From: JAVBLQ01 sp031553435
GTDB lineage: Bacteria; Bacteroidota; Bacteroidia; Bacteroidales; Azobacteroidaceae
Reading direction: 5' to 3'
Assembly (NCBI GenBank): GCA_031553435.1
Contig: JAVBLQ010000046.1
Location: 1-34,787 of the forward strand
Length of the DNA: 34,787 bases
Numbering within the stretch: the stretch's first letter is position 1; the number at the start of each line of letters is the position of its first letter. This document shows, piece after piece, positions 8,657-17,400 of the stretch. The position numbers and the translations under genes were made by a program. The notes beneath the pieces were generated by a model that saw nothing but the letters and a program-made list of their open reading frames with translations, ran no database searches and was not told where the DNA came from.

Positions 8657-9604
8657 TCATATTTTGACTAACATTTCTATCCATTTTTCACTGTCGTTCA
8701 GGCTTTCCACCAGTTCATATTTTTCTCCGCCATTGTCCAGAAACAATTTTTTGTATTCTACACCTAATTCGATAGTAGTTTCCAGACAATCGGCTACAAA
8801 AGAAGGTGCAACTACAAGTAAACTTTTAATACCTTGACGGGCTTTTTCTATGATCAATTGATCCGCAAAAGGTTGTAGCCAGTCTTTCGACACTTGCGAT
8901 TGAAAAGCTGTTATTATTTTTTCTTTGGGTAATTGTAATTTTTCGACAATCAGGCGGGTTGTTTCGTTGCATGCAGAAACATAACAATAAGATGTCCCGG
9001 AAACGTCTTTTACATGACTCATCGGTAAACTATGGTATGTAAACAGGATTTGTTCATAATCTTCCGGATGATATGTTGAGATCCTTCCGGCAAAAGCTTC
9101 TATAAAAAACGGATGCTGATAAAAGGTATTTATCGTTCTGATTTCCGGTATAACAGGATATTTCCCCAATGCTTTCATTACCATCTCCAATGCAACACCT
9201 GTGGATGAAGATGCGTACTGAGGAAACATAGGAATGATGGTTAACTGCGAGAATCCTTGCCGGACAATCTCTTGCACGCTCTTTTGGATGGATGGTTTGC
9301 CGAAACACATTCCCAGAAAAACGGAAATTTCATCATTCAACTTTTCCTGTAATAAATTTTGAGTTTTTAATCCGTAAAACGGTAGCGGAAAATTGTTATT
9401 ATATTTTTTCCAAAGTATTTGATAACGAGCAGAAGAACGAGCTGAGCGGAAAGGAACAATAATCCCGTTTACCAATATTTTCCTGAAAAATGCAGGGATA
9501 GAAATGATTCGCTTTTGCCCCAGAAAAACAGATAAATATCTGGCAACATCCCATAATTTAGGACTATCCGGACTGCCTGTATTAAGCAATAAGATGGCTT
9601 TCAT
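8657..9604 (-). CDS. hemH: Ferrochelatase
   Basis: The 315-residue protein inserts Fe2+ into protoporphyrin IX (or a coproporphyrin, depending on pathway branch) to finish heme. Seen in the sequence: LLLNTGSPDS near the N-terminus, YGLKT, the catalytic histidine in TYHSLP (H191), SQVSKDWLQP (the family's S.vG...WL.P strand) and the conserved glutamate E275 in ADCLETTIE. There is no C-terminal [2Fe-2S] extension. I start at the ATG at 9604, one base after the stop of the upstream gene; an upstream in-frame TTG at 9616 overlaps that gene and is less likely. It forms a run with the membrane protein upstream and the cysteine desulfidase downstream. Confidence 0.92.
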   Translation of the reverse strand: MKAILLLNTGSPDSPKLWDVARYLSVFLGQKRIISIPAFFRKILVNGIIVPFRSARSSARYQILWKKYNNNFPLPFYGLKTQNLLQEKLNDEISVFLGMCFGKPSIQKSVQEIVRQGFSQLTIIPMFPQYASSSTGVALEMVMKALGKYPVIPEIRTINTFYQHPFFIEAFAGRISTYHPEDYEQILFTYHSLPMSHVKDVSGTSYCYVSACNETTRLIVEKLQLPKEKIITAFQSQVSKDWLQPFADQLIIEKARQGIKSLLVVAPSFVADCLETTIELGVEYKKLFLDNGGEKYELVESLNDSEKWIEMLVKI

Positions 9605-9605
9605 T

Positions 9606-10241
9606 TCATAGAACAAGCGCCAATATCAACATAACTACCTGAAGCCCGATCAATAACCAAAACAGGAACATGGACGGACGACTCACACTCGCAATCGTAT
9701 TATTGATTTTCAGGCAAATAATAGAAGCAAGCGGTTGATCTTGCTGGAAATCCATGTCATCAAGTTTTAACTTGCGAAATCCGAGATTCAGCGCCTTTCT
9801 TTGTATCCGGTTGATAGATTTATCTTTTCTTACTTCATCCAGTAATTTAATTTTTATCATGGCCTTGTTGGTCACATCTTTCAACCATTCGGGTTGTAAT
9901 GCGTTGGAAATATGTTCGATATATGTCAATGTTTTTGGGAGAATGAAGTCGGATAATTTATTTTTCCACAATGAATAGAGCGCAGTTTGAAGTGCATGCT
10001 TCGAAGCCAGGGCGAAATATAAAAAGACAAAGATACAGGACATTACAATCAATGCGTCGGCATATGGTTCGGTCTTTATTACCAATGCAAAGCCATTTTC
10101 TTTTTCGGGAGAGTTAAATAGTATCATAATTCCTGCCAAAAAGCATATAACGGAAAATATTAATCCTCCGAATGCTATTTTTGACCATGCCATCGCCGAT
10201 TTTAATCCGATTGAGCGATATATTTTACTTTCAGAACTCAT
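9606..10241 (-). CDS. Membrane protein of unknown function upstream of hemH
   Basis: The 211-residue protein has hydrophobic segments at about 21-42, 62-84 and 190-210, so it should have three membrane spans with a basic, helical cytoplasmic loop between the second and third (about 90-185). I do not recognise a family. Its stop is one base from the hemH ATG, so the two are translationally close and probably co-transcribed from the box at 10313-10320. A role in heme handling is only a guess from position. Confidence 0.6.
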   Translation of the reverse strand: MSSESKIYRSIGLKSAMAWSKIAFGGLIFSVICFLAGIMILFNSPEKENGFALVIKTEPYADALIVMSCIFVFLYFALASKHALQTALYSLWKNKLSDFILPKTLTYIEHISNALQPEWLKDVTNKAMIKIKLLDEVRKDKSINRIQRKALNLGFRKLKLDDMDFQQDQPLASIICLKINNTIASVSRPSMFLFWLLIGLQVVMLILALVL

Positions 10242-10312
10242 TGGTCTTGCAGATTAGTTGTGTTTAAATCATTCATATCAATTTCAAAATAATTAAACTT
10301 AATTATTAACCA

Positions 10313-10337
10313 CAAAGGTAATAATTTTGTAATTTTG
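10313..10337. promoter_or_regulatory. Divergent promoters between the hemH cluster and metA
   Basis: On the minus strand 10313-10320 reads TACCTTTG, and on the plus strand 10322-10329 and 10330-10337 both read TAATTTTG. All three match TAnnTTTG. The minus box would drive the membrane protein-hemH-cyuA run; the plus boxes would drive metA with a leader of about 20-35 bases. The boxes are back to back, so polymerase occupancy on one side may affect the other. Confidence 0.5.
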
Positions 10338-10362
10338 CCCACTTTATTTTGAATAATTTATT

Positions 10363-11307
10363 ATGCCGTTAAATTTACCGAAAAATCTGCCTGCGATAGA
10401 ATTATTGAAGCAAGAAACTATTTTTGTCATGGATTCACTCCGTGCCGAAACACAGGATATTCGTCCGTTGAAAGTCTGTATCCTGAATCTGATGCCTTTA
10501 AAGATCACTACCGAAACAGATTTGGTTCGTTTATTATCGAACTCGCCTTTACAAATTGAAGTTGATTTCCTGAAAATCAAAGGTCATACATCCAAAAATA
10601 CTCCGGTGGAGCATATGATGGCATTTTACAAAGATTTTAATGAAATAAGCGCAATCAATTATGATGGCATGATCATTACGGGTGCTCCTGTCGAACAAAT
10701 GAATTTCGAAGAAGTTACATACTGGGATGAAATTAAAGAGATTTTCGATTGGGCAAGAAAACATGTCACCTCCACTTTGTACATCTGTTGGTCGGCGCAA
10801 GCAGCTCTGTATCATTTTTATGGCGTTCCCAAATATCCTTTAAGCTCGAAACAATTCGGTGTTTACAAGCATAATCTGAACAATCCGGCTTTTCCGTTGT
10901 TTAGAGGTTTTGATGATGTGTTTTATGTACCTCATAGCCGGCACACGGAAGTCAGGAAAGAGGATATTCTGAAAAACAAATCATTAACGGTTTTGTCGGA
11001 ATCAGAAGACTCCGGTGTTTATATTGTAATGTCCAGGGGCGGACGTGAATTCTTTATCACAGGACATTCCGAATATTCTCCTGAAACATTGCACAATGAA
11101 TATATGAGAGATTTGAATAAAAATTTACCAATCAATATGCCTGAAAATTACTATCGGGATAATGATGTTGACAAAGGGATTGTTGTCCGTTGGCGATCAC
11201 ATGCCAATTTATTATTTACCAACTGGCTCAATTATTTTGTTTATCAGGAAACTCCGTATGATTCGAGGAATATTGAAAATTTGGAAGAACTGAAAGTAAA
11301 GAACTAA
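10363..11307 (+). CDS. metA: Homoserine O-acyltransferase, MetA family, predicted acetyl-CoA specific
   Basis: The 314-residue protein activates homoserine in methionine synthesis. The catalytic triad is visible at the family's usual numbers: C142 (ICWSAQA), H235 and E237 (TGHSEYSPETL). The N-terminal MPLNLPKNLPA and LNLMPLK.TTE are family hallmarks. Residue 111 is glutamate (TGAPVEQM). In this family Glu111 has been associated with acetyl-CoA use and Gly111 with succinyl-CoA use, so I predict O-acetylhomoserine as product despite the metA name. The leader is too short for a SAM riboswitch. The stop is embedded in a repeat word (11305-11319). DUF2721 and U32 genes follow at 21 bases and with a 4-base overlap, so the three may form an operon. 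Confidence 0.93.
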   Translation: MPLNLPKNLPAIELLKQETIFVMDSLRAETQDIRPLKVCILNLMPLKITTETDLVRLLSNSPLQIEVDFLKIKGHTSKNTPVEHMMAFYKDFNEISAINYDGMIITGAPVEQMNFEEVTYWDEIKEIFDWARKHVTSTLYICWSAQAALYHFYGVPKYPLSSKQFGVYKHNLNNPAFPLFRGFDDVFYVPHSRHTEVRKEDILKNKSLTVLSESEDSGVYIVMSRGGREFFITGHSEYSPETLHNEYMRDLNKNLPINMPENYYRDNDVDKGIVVRWRSHANLLFTNWLNYFVYQETPYDSRNIENLEELKVKN

Positions 11308-11328
11308 GAGTGAAGAATTCAATAAATT

Positions 11329-11760
11329 ATGGGTGATTTAACACTAACAACCCCGTCATTGCTTTTTTCAGCAATTTCTTTGATCCTGTTGGCATACACC
11401 AATAGGTTTCTGTCTTATGCTCAATTAGTCAGGAATTTGAAAGATAAATATGTTGAGCATCCGGATTTGGTGACCATGGCTCAGATTGATAATTTGAGAA
11501 TACGTTTGCGCCTGGTACGCAATATGCAGGTTTTTGGAGTAACGAGTCTGTTCTTTTGTGTTATCTCTATGTTCTTCATTTATATTGAATGGAATAATGC
11601 TGCTGCTTATTTTTTTGGAGGCGGTTTGATTTGTCTGATTATTTCCCTGGCAGTCTGTTTACGTGAAATATTTATTTCCGTCAAAGCTTTGGAAATTTAT
11701 CTCAGTGACATAGAAAGAGGTAAACAATCTCAGGGCAGTATATGGCAAGGTGAGGAATGA
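11329..11760 (+). CDS. DUF2721-family membrane protein
   Basis: The 143-residue protein begins LTTPSLLFSAISLILLAYTN, the characteristic N-terminal helix of DUF2721 proteins, followed by a charged stretch (about 35-65). Two more membrane helices lie at about 68-88 and 93-112. Function is unknown for the family. It lies 21 bases after metA, and its TGA overlaps the ATG of the U32 gene in an ATGA arrangement, so translation of the two is probably coupled. Confidence 0.7.
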   Translation: MGDLTLTTPSLLFSAISLILLAYTNRFLSYAQLVRNLKDKYVEHPDLVTMAQIDNLRIRLRLVRNMQVFGVTSLFFCVISMFFIYIEWNNAAAYFFGGGLICLIISLAVCLREIFISVKALEIYLSDIERGKQSQGSIWQGEE

Positions 11761-13577
11761 AAATTTTAAGTCCAAAGAAAATAGAGTTATTGGCTCCTGC
11801 AAAAGATCTTGAATGTGGGATAGAGGCAATCAATCATGGTGCGGATGCCGTTTATATCGGGGCTCCTAAGTTCAGTGCCAGAGCCTCTGCCGGAAATTCG
11901 ATTGATGATATCCGTAAATTAGCGGCTTATGCTCACCTTTATTCAGCCAAGGTTTATGTGGCACTTAATACAATTCTGAAAGATGAAGAGCTTAAGGAAG
12001 CTGAACAAACAATTTGGGGCTTATATCATTCCGGAGTTGATGCTGTCATTATTCAGGATATGGGTATCCTGGAAATGAATTTACCTCCGGTTGCCATTCA
12101 TGCCAGTACACAAGCAGACAACAGAGATCCTGAAAAAATCAAATTCCTTGAAAAAGCAGGATTCTCTCAGATTGTTTTGGCTCGCGAACTTTCTTTACAA
12201 CAAATCAAAGATATTGCAGATAAAGTCACTGTTCCGTTGGAAGTTTTTGTACACGGAGCTTTGTGTGTGAGTTACAGCGGACAATGCTATATCAGTCAGG
12301 CGATGTGCGGGCGAAGTGCGAATCGTGGCGAATGCGCCCAGTATTGCCGGCTTCCTTATACTTTACAAGATGCGAAAGGCCGTACAATTGTATCAAATAA
12401 ACATTTGCTTTCATTGAAAGATCTGAACCTTTCGGATTCATTGGAGCAATTACTGGACGCAGGTGCCAGTTCATTGAAAATAGAGGGCCGCTTAAAAGAT
12501 ATTTCCTATGTAAAAAATGTAACGGCTTATTACCGGAAAAAACTGGATGAGATTTTTGCTCGCAGACCGGAATATGTGCCTGCATCTGCCGGAAAGTGTA
12601 CTTTCTCTTTTATACCGGATCCTGCAAAAAGTTTCAACCGTGGATTTACTTCCTATTTTTTGAATGGAAGACAAGAAAATATTATTTCCGAAGATACGCC
12701 CAAATCTATAGGAGAGTTAGTCGGAAAGGTAAAAGATGTGGAAAAAAATTTCTTGACCATTACCAGAAAAGTAGAATTGAACAATGGCGATGGTTTGTGT
12801 TTCCTTAATGAAAAAGGCGAATTTCAGGGATTTCGGGTTAACAGAGTAGAAGGGAATAAAGTTTTTCCGGCGGAAATGCCGCGAATAACGCTTCATACTT
12901 TGTTGTACCGGAATTTCAATCAATCATTTGAGAAACAGCTTTCCAAAAAATCTTCCGATAGAAAAATTCCGCTTTCAATCACACTGGAGGAAAATAATTT
13001 CGGGTTTACATTGTCAGGAGAAACTGGAGATAATTGTTCGGCATCTATTGCTATTCCTTTGACTAAAGAATTGGCAAATAAGGAACAACGTCAGGTTATT
13101 GAACAACATTTGTCGAAATTCGGCAATACAATTTTTGAGGTTGAAAACATCAGCGTTGATTTCGGCCGGAATTATTTTATTCCTGCTTCTGTTTTATCTG
13201 AAATGAGAAGACAGTTGACAGAAAAATTATTAATAGTCAGAAAAATAAGGTATAAACAATCATACAGACATATTGTCCCCAATGATTATCCATACCCGGA
13301 AAAATCATTATCGTACACAGGAAATGTTTCGAATGTAAAAGCCAGGGATTTTTATCGTCGTCATGGGGTGCAACAAATAGACGAGGCTTTTGAGTTGAAA
13401 AAAACGGAAGATGCAATATTGATGTTCTCCAAACATTGTCTTCGTTATGCTTTAGGATATTGTCCTCATTACCAAAAAGGGAAGGCCCCGTTGCCGGAGC
13501 CCCTAACCCTCTTAAATAATCACTATAAATTAAAGTTAGAATTCGATTGCAAAAAATGCGAAATGAAATTATGCTGA
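11757..13577 (+). CDS. U32-family (RlhA/YdcP-like) protein, probable RNA hydroxylase
   Basis: The 606-residue protein has an N-terminal U32 barrel (about 8-260) starting ELLAPAKDLECGIEAINHGA. It contains the cysteine signature HGALCVSYSGQCYIS...CGRSANRGECAQYCR (C170, C177, C184, C193, C197). A middle beta-rich domain (about 320-500, DUF3656-like) and a cysteine-rich end (CLRYALGYC and FDCKKCEMKLC) follow. The length and middle domain fit E. coli RlhA (YdcP), which makes 5-hydroxycytidine in 23S rRNA, better than the shorter tRNA hydroxylase TrhP (YegQ). Older annotation calls such proteins collagenase-like peptidases. The RNA substrate is inferred from the family. Its last 9 bases overlap a convergent small gene. 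Confidence 0.85.
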   Translation: MKILSPKKIELLAPAKDLECGIEAINHGADAVYIGAPKFSARASAGNSIDDIRKLAAYAHLYSAKVYVALNTILKDEELKEAEQTIWGLYHSGVDAVIIQDMGILEMNLPPVAIHASTQADNRDPEKIKFLEKAGFSQIVLARELSLQQIKDIADKVTVPLEVFVHGALCVSYSGQCYISQAMCGRSANRGECAQYCRLPYTLQDAKGRTIVSNKHLLSLKDLNLSDSLEQLLDAGASSLKIEGRLKDISYVKNVTAYYRKKLDEIFARRPEYVPASAGKCTFSFIPDPAKSFNRGFTSYFLNGRQENIISEDTPKSIGELVGKVKDVEKNFLTITRKVELNNGDGLCFLNEKGEFQGFRVNRVEGNKVFPAEMPRITLHTLLYRNFNQSFEKQLSKKSSDRKIPLSITLEENNFGFTLSGETGDNCSASIAIPLTKELANKEQRQVIEQHLSKFGNTIFEVENISVDFGRNYFIPASVLSEMRRQLTEKLLIVRKIRYKQSYRHIVPNDYPYPEKSLSYTGNVSNVKARDFYRRHGVQQIDEAFELKKTEDAILMFSKHCLRYALGYCPHYQKGKAPLPEPLTLLNNHYKLKLEFDCKKCEMKLC

Positions 13578-13769
13578 TGGAGGAGTTTCCTCGCAGTCGC
13601 ATTTTTCTTTGCATTCACATGCAACCTTATCTTTGAGATAAGTCATTTTATCACCCAGGAATTCAATCCATTGTTTTCTTTTTTCTGCGTCAGTGCCCAA
13701 AACATAGCCAACTCCGACACCTACTAATGCTCCGATGACGATACCGCCTAATAATTCTCCTGCTTTCAT
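13569..13769 (-). CDS. YtxH-like small membrane protein
   Basis: The 66-residue protein has one glycine-rich membrane segment (LLGGIVIGALVGVGVGYVLG, residues 6-25) followed by a charged helix and a Cys/Glu/Lys tail (CECKEKCDCEE). This plan matches YtxH-domain proteins, small envelope or general-stress proteins of unknown mechanism. The clustered cysteines in the tail (four within 11 residues) are unusual for the family and could bind metal. A TACCTTTG box on the minus strand at 13840-13847 suggests its own promoter with a leader of about 65 bases. It overlaps the end of the U32 gene by 9 bases. Confidence 0.75.
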   Translation of the reverse strand: MKAGELLGGIVIGALVGVGVGYVLGTDAEKRKQWIEFLGDKMTYLKDKVACECKEKCDCEETPPSA

Positions 13770-13839
13770 AATGATATTTTTTAATAGTTAGTTGATGACT
13801 CTATAATTATAAAACAAAAAAAAGGCGTTAATGTTGTAT

Positions 13840-13847
13840 CAAAGGTA
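13840..13847 (-). promoter_or_regulatory. Promoter -7 box (TACCTTTG) for YtxH-like gene
   Basis: The reverse complement of 13840-13847 is TACCTTTG, matching TAnnTTTG. It is 71 bases upstream of the YtxH-like start codon. Confidence 0.4.
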
Positions 13848-13973
13848 AAAAAACTTATTAAAATATTTCAAAATATGATGTTGAATTGAGAAGTCTGTCA
13901 ATGAATGACATGTAAAATATCTTACTGATAATCAAATTTTTATTGGAAATTTTTCTCCTTTTCATTCCCGGAT

Positions 13974-14004
13974 TTTGCAAACTACAGAAAAAATACTACT
14001 TTTG
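13974..14004 (+). promoter_or_regulatory. Promoter for SRP RNA and tRNA-Thr
   Basis: TTTG at 13974-13977 and TACTTTTG at 13997-14004 are separated by 19 bases, matching the Bacteroidota -33 TTTG / -7 TAnnTTTG promoter. The expected start point falls at about 14008-14010, exactly where the SRP RNA fold begins, which supports both calls. Confidence 0.65.
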
Positions 14005-14007
14005 TAC

Positions 14008-14106
14008 CCGGGTAAGTCCTATACGGTCAGCTCCCTTCAAATCCCCCAGGGTTTGACGACAGCAAGGGTAGTTGGTTGTAGCGACGCGATGTAGTAAGCT
14101 TACCCA
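14008..14106 (+). ncRNA. ffs: Signal recognition particle RNA, small bacterial (4.5S) type
   Basis: The ends pair as a closing stem: GGGTAAG at 14010-14016 with CTTACCC at 14099-14105. In the middle, CCCAGG-GTT-TGAC-GAC-AGCAAGGG (about 14045-14068) forms the conserved helix-8 domain. It has the CAGG and AGCA sides of the symmetric internal loop that binds Ffh, capped by a UGAC tetraloop, which fits the URRC alternative to GNRA in SRP RNAs. At about 100 nt it matches the short, Alu-less bacterial form. It guides membrane-protein-translating ribosomes to the membrane with Ffh. A tRNA gene begins four bases after it, so the two are probably processed from one transcript. Confidence 0.85.
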
Positions 14107-14109
14107 CCT

Positions 14110-14183
14110 GCCTCTTTAGCTCAGTTGGCCAGAGCACGTGATTTGTAATCTCGGGGTCGTTGGTTCGAATCCGACAAGAGGCT
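14110..14183 (+). tRNA. tRNA-Thr (anticodon TGT)
   Basis: GCCTCTT at 14110-14116 pairs with AAGAGGC at 14176-14182 as acceptor stem. The D arm AGCTCAGTTGGCCAGAGC and the T arm with GGTTCGAATCC are intact. The anticodon loop TTTGTAA gives anticodon TGT, reading ACA and other ACN codons for threonine. The anticodon stem CGTGA/TCTCG has one T-T mismatch, and CCA is not encoded. It follows the SRP RNA directly and shares its promoter and terminator. Confidence 0.9.
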
Positions 14184-14208
14184 CGAAAAAAACAGCAAAT
14201 TTGTGAAG

Positions 14209-14243
14209 ATCCTTGTATAATGTATTATACAGGGATTTTTTTT
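14209..14243 (+). terminator. Rho-independent terminator of the SRP RNA-tRNA-Thr unit
   Basis: ATCCTTGTATAAT (14209-14221) pairs with ATTATACAGGGAT (14224-14236) with one G-U wobble, followed by a run of eight T (14236-14243). The remaining stretch to 14425 shows nothing I can name. Confidence 0.85.
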
Positions 14244-14425
14244 CTACTTACCTAAGCAAATTTGTATAAATTCGGGCATTATGGCGTAGGACTGATTTGA
14301 CCGCCCAAAAGAAAAGCCAGACAAAAGACTTTACCTGCACATTATCAATCGGTTGTCCTCGTTTGGCTGTAACTTGCTTTTTGGTTAGACTTTTATTTCA
14401 TAAATATCTTATTCACTTTATATTT

Positions 14426-17400
14426 TCAATTCGCAATCAACTTCTTAATATGTAAATCTACATACCACAAGTAAGCAGATATTTTTTCGTAATTCATTTT
14501 TTTCATTAAATCAACATATTCGAGCATTTGCCTGGTGTGTGAAGGACGGGGAGTCCCGAATTTATAATCGATAATGATCACTTCTTTCTCCTTGATTATT
14601 ACTCTGTCAGGTCTTTTGTGAGTAATAATATTGTTTTCTTTAATAATAATTTCACATTCATTATATACTTGGTATTGATCTGAAAACCAGTCTTCAGCAT
14701 TGGATTGAGTAATCGCATTTTTTATATCCTGAATATATTTTTCTTTTTCTTCCGGACGGATAATACCTTCAAAGGAAAGCCGTTGTATAGTCGGCTCAAT
14801 GTCACTTAATGTGTTGATACGTGAAAAAATGGAGTGCATCGTATTTCCATAAGCGATATATTCTTGTGACGGAGATTCTTCTGTCGAAATGAATTGCCGG
14901 GACTGATTGGATTGTTTGAATATGGATTTTTCCGGATTAAATGCTTTTGAAGTAAATGAAACGGTGCATATTTCCGGCGATTGTTTTAATAAATTGTCTA
15001 TTTGATGCGCTTTTTTTGATAGATGACCATTCAGATTTCCTCTTTGAAAATGAAAATTTTCTTCATCAAAAATTCCTTCTATTTCAAGGACAGATTCTTG
15101 CAGAAGATCTGAGACGTTTTTTATATCGTCGACCGTTTCCAGTTTTTTCTTGTATTTTCCGAGTATTAAAAGATTATGTTCTGCACGTGTGAAGGCAACG
15201 TACAACAAGTTCAGATTGTCCATCCAAGCTTGTCCGGTTTCATTCTCGTATTCCTGTACGAAAATGGTATCGTGCATTTTATTGTTATATTTTACAGGTA
15301 AAAGTTCCAGGTCATAAAATCCTTTTTTGGAACCGCACCAAATGATGGGATTTTTTTCAGGAAATATATCCCAATCGCAAAACGGGAATAGTACCGTATG
15401 AAATTGTAATCCTTTGGATTTGTGTATGGTCATTGCCCGAATCCCTTCAACAGAGGTGCCTGAGGGAACAGATTTGAATTGTAGTTCTTCATCCCAGAAT
15501 TTCAGAAATGTATGGAGGTCAGCAGGGGAATCTTTCAGATAAGCGCTGATTGCATCGTAAAAAGTAAACATATAATTGCTTTGCCCGTCCATTTTTTCCA
15601 GTTGAAAAAGTCGGAATAAATGTCCGATCAGTTCGAACAAAGGAATTTGAATTAATTTCTCAGTATCATCAAATTCATGAATAAAAGGGGCTTGATTTCC
15701 TAAAACCAAATCCAGGTTATTTAAATTTTGGTTATGTAATTTATTCAAAAATATATGTAACTGGGCTTTATAAACAGGATTATCCGGATTGGCCAATACT
15801 CTTAAAGCTTCAATAATAATTCGTACGGCAGGGGAAGAGAGAAGCTGAAAAGCCTCATTGGAAACAATATTCAAATAATTTCCGGAAGCTAAATCCGGAT
15901 TTGCATCCCGTTGATTGGCCAGATAATTGGCGATACTGATGATGCTTTTGTTGGTGCGTGTTAAAATGCAGATTTCTTCGGCAGGAATGCCGGCATCACG
16001 CAACATTTGAATTTGCCGTAACAACTGCTCTAATACTAAATCCGGGTACTTATTGTCTTCTGTTTTAGGTTGAATAAAATCGATGGAAATATATCCGGAA
16101 TTGTCTTTCTTTCGCGTTTGCTGAATAACTTCTCCGGGTGAATATGCAGAGGTAAAAGGAGATTTCTCCTGATTACCGAAGAGTGAAATATATTTTTCAT
16201 TTAGTAAAAATGCAGCATAAGTAAAAAATTGGTTGTTAAATTCGATGATTTCTTTTTCACTTCGATAATTAAAGGATAATGTTTCGATATTTGCCGGAAG
16301 TTCATTGCCGATGTTATTGAGAATGCTCCAGTCTCCGTTTCTCCATCGATAAATAGATTGTTTAACATCGCCGACAATTAAACTGAAATAATTATTGGCA
16401 ATGATTTCGGATAACAATGATTTGAAATTTTTCCATTGTAAACGGGAAGTATCCTGGAATTCGTCGATCATCACATGTTTGATTTCTGCTCCGATTTTTT
16501 CGTAAATAAAGGGAGCATCAGAATCATCGATCATCCGGTTAAGGAATAAAGCCGTATCAGCAAGCATAAAGCGGTTATTTTCAGCATTCTGAGTGCTGAT
16601 TTCATTGGTAATATCCCAAATCAAACCCAGTTGATGAAGATTATCGGTAATCATCCTGGAAGTATTGAATTTGCGTAAAATCTCAATCGACTGGTTGAGT
16701 AAAGGAATGAGATTCATTGTAGCAAGTGTAACAATCTCATCTTTTCGTTTATTTTTGCTTGTTGTCCATTTTTCCGGATCTGTCTGGCATGCTTCGATGG
16801 TTTTGTTGACTTCTGCTCTGGAATAATCGCCATCGGATAATTTTTTGAAAAAATTGATGGTTGTACCTTTATAACTGAAATCGGAAATATCCAGATTGCG
16901 TTGTTGTAAAATCTGTTGAATTTCGTTGTAAGATTTACGGAAAAAATCCTTACAATCTTTTTGAATTTTGCCTTGTTGTTTCCAGATTTCTTCAAAAATA
17001 GCAGGATTGGATTCCAGTTGTTTTTTCAATACAAATTCATGTTCCTGAAAATATTCGTTGAAAATACATTTGCTGAAATCGAATATTTCTTTTTCGATTC
17101 GCCAGTTGCTTCCTTCATCCAGTTTATTTTCGATGTATGTGGTCAGCCATTCCAGCAATTGAGGGTTATCGTTGGCATTCTCGATCATCGATTTAACAGC
17201 TTCCGATAATATTTTTCCGCTGTTCATTTCGATGTTGAATTTGGAACCCTTTCCGAGTTCTCGCGCCAGGTTTCTCAATACTTTCTGAAAAAAACTATCG
17301 ATGGTTGTGATATATAACCGGCTGTAATCGTGGATGATTTGATTGAATACGACGTTTGCTTTTGTTCGGATCTCTTCTTCTTTCATCGGTTTACCGGCTT

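Noticed and set aside
10300..10362. SAM riboswitch before metA
   Set aside because: Promoter boxes lie only 25-35 bases from the ATG, leaving no room for an aptamer.
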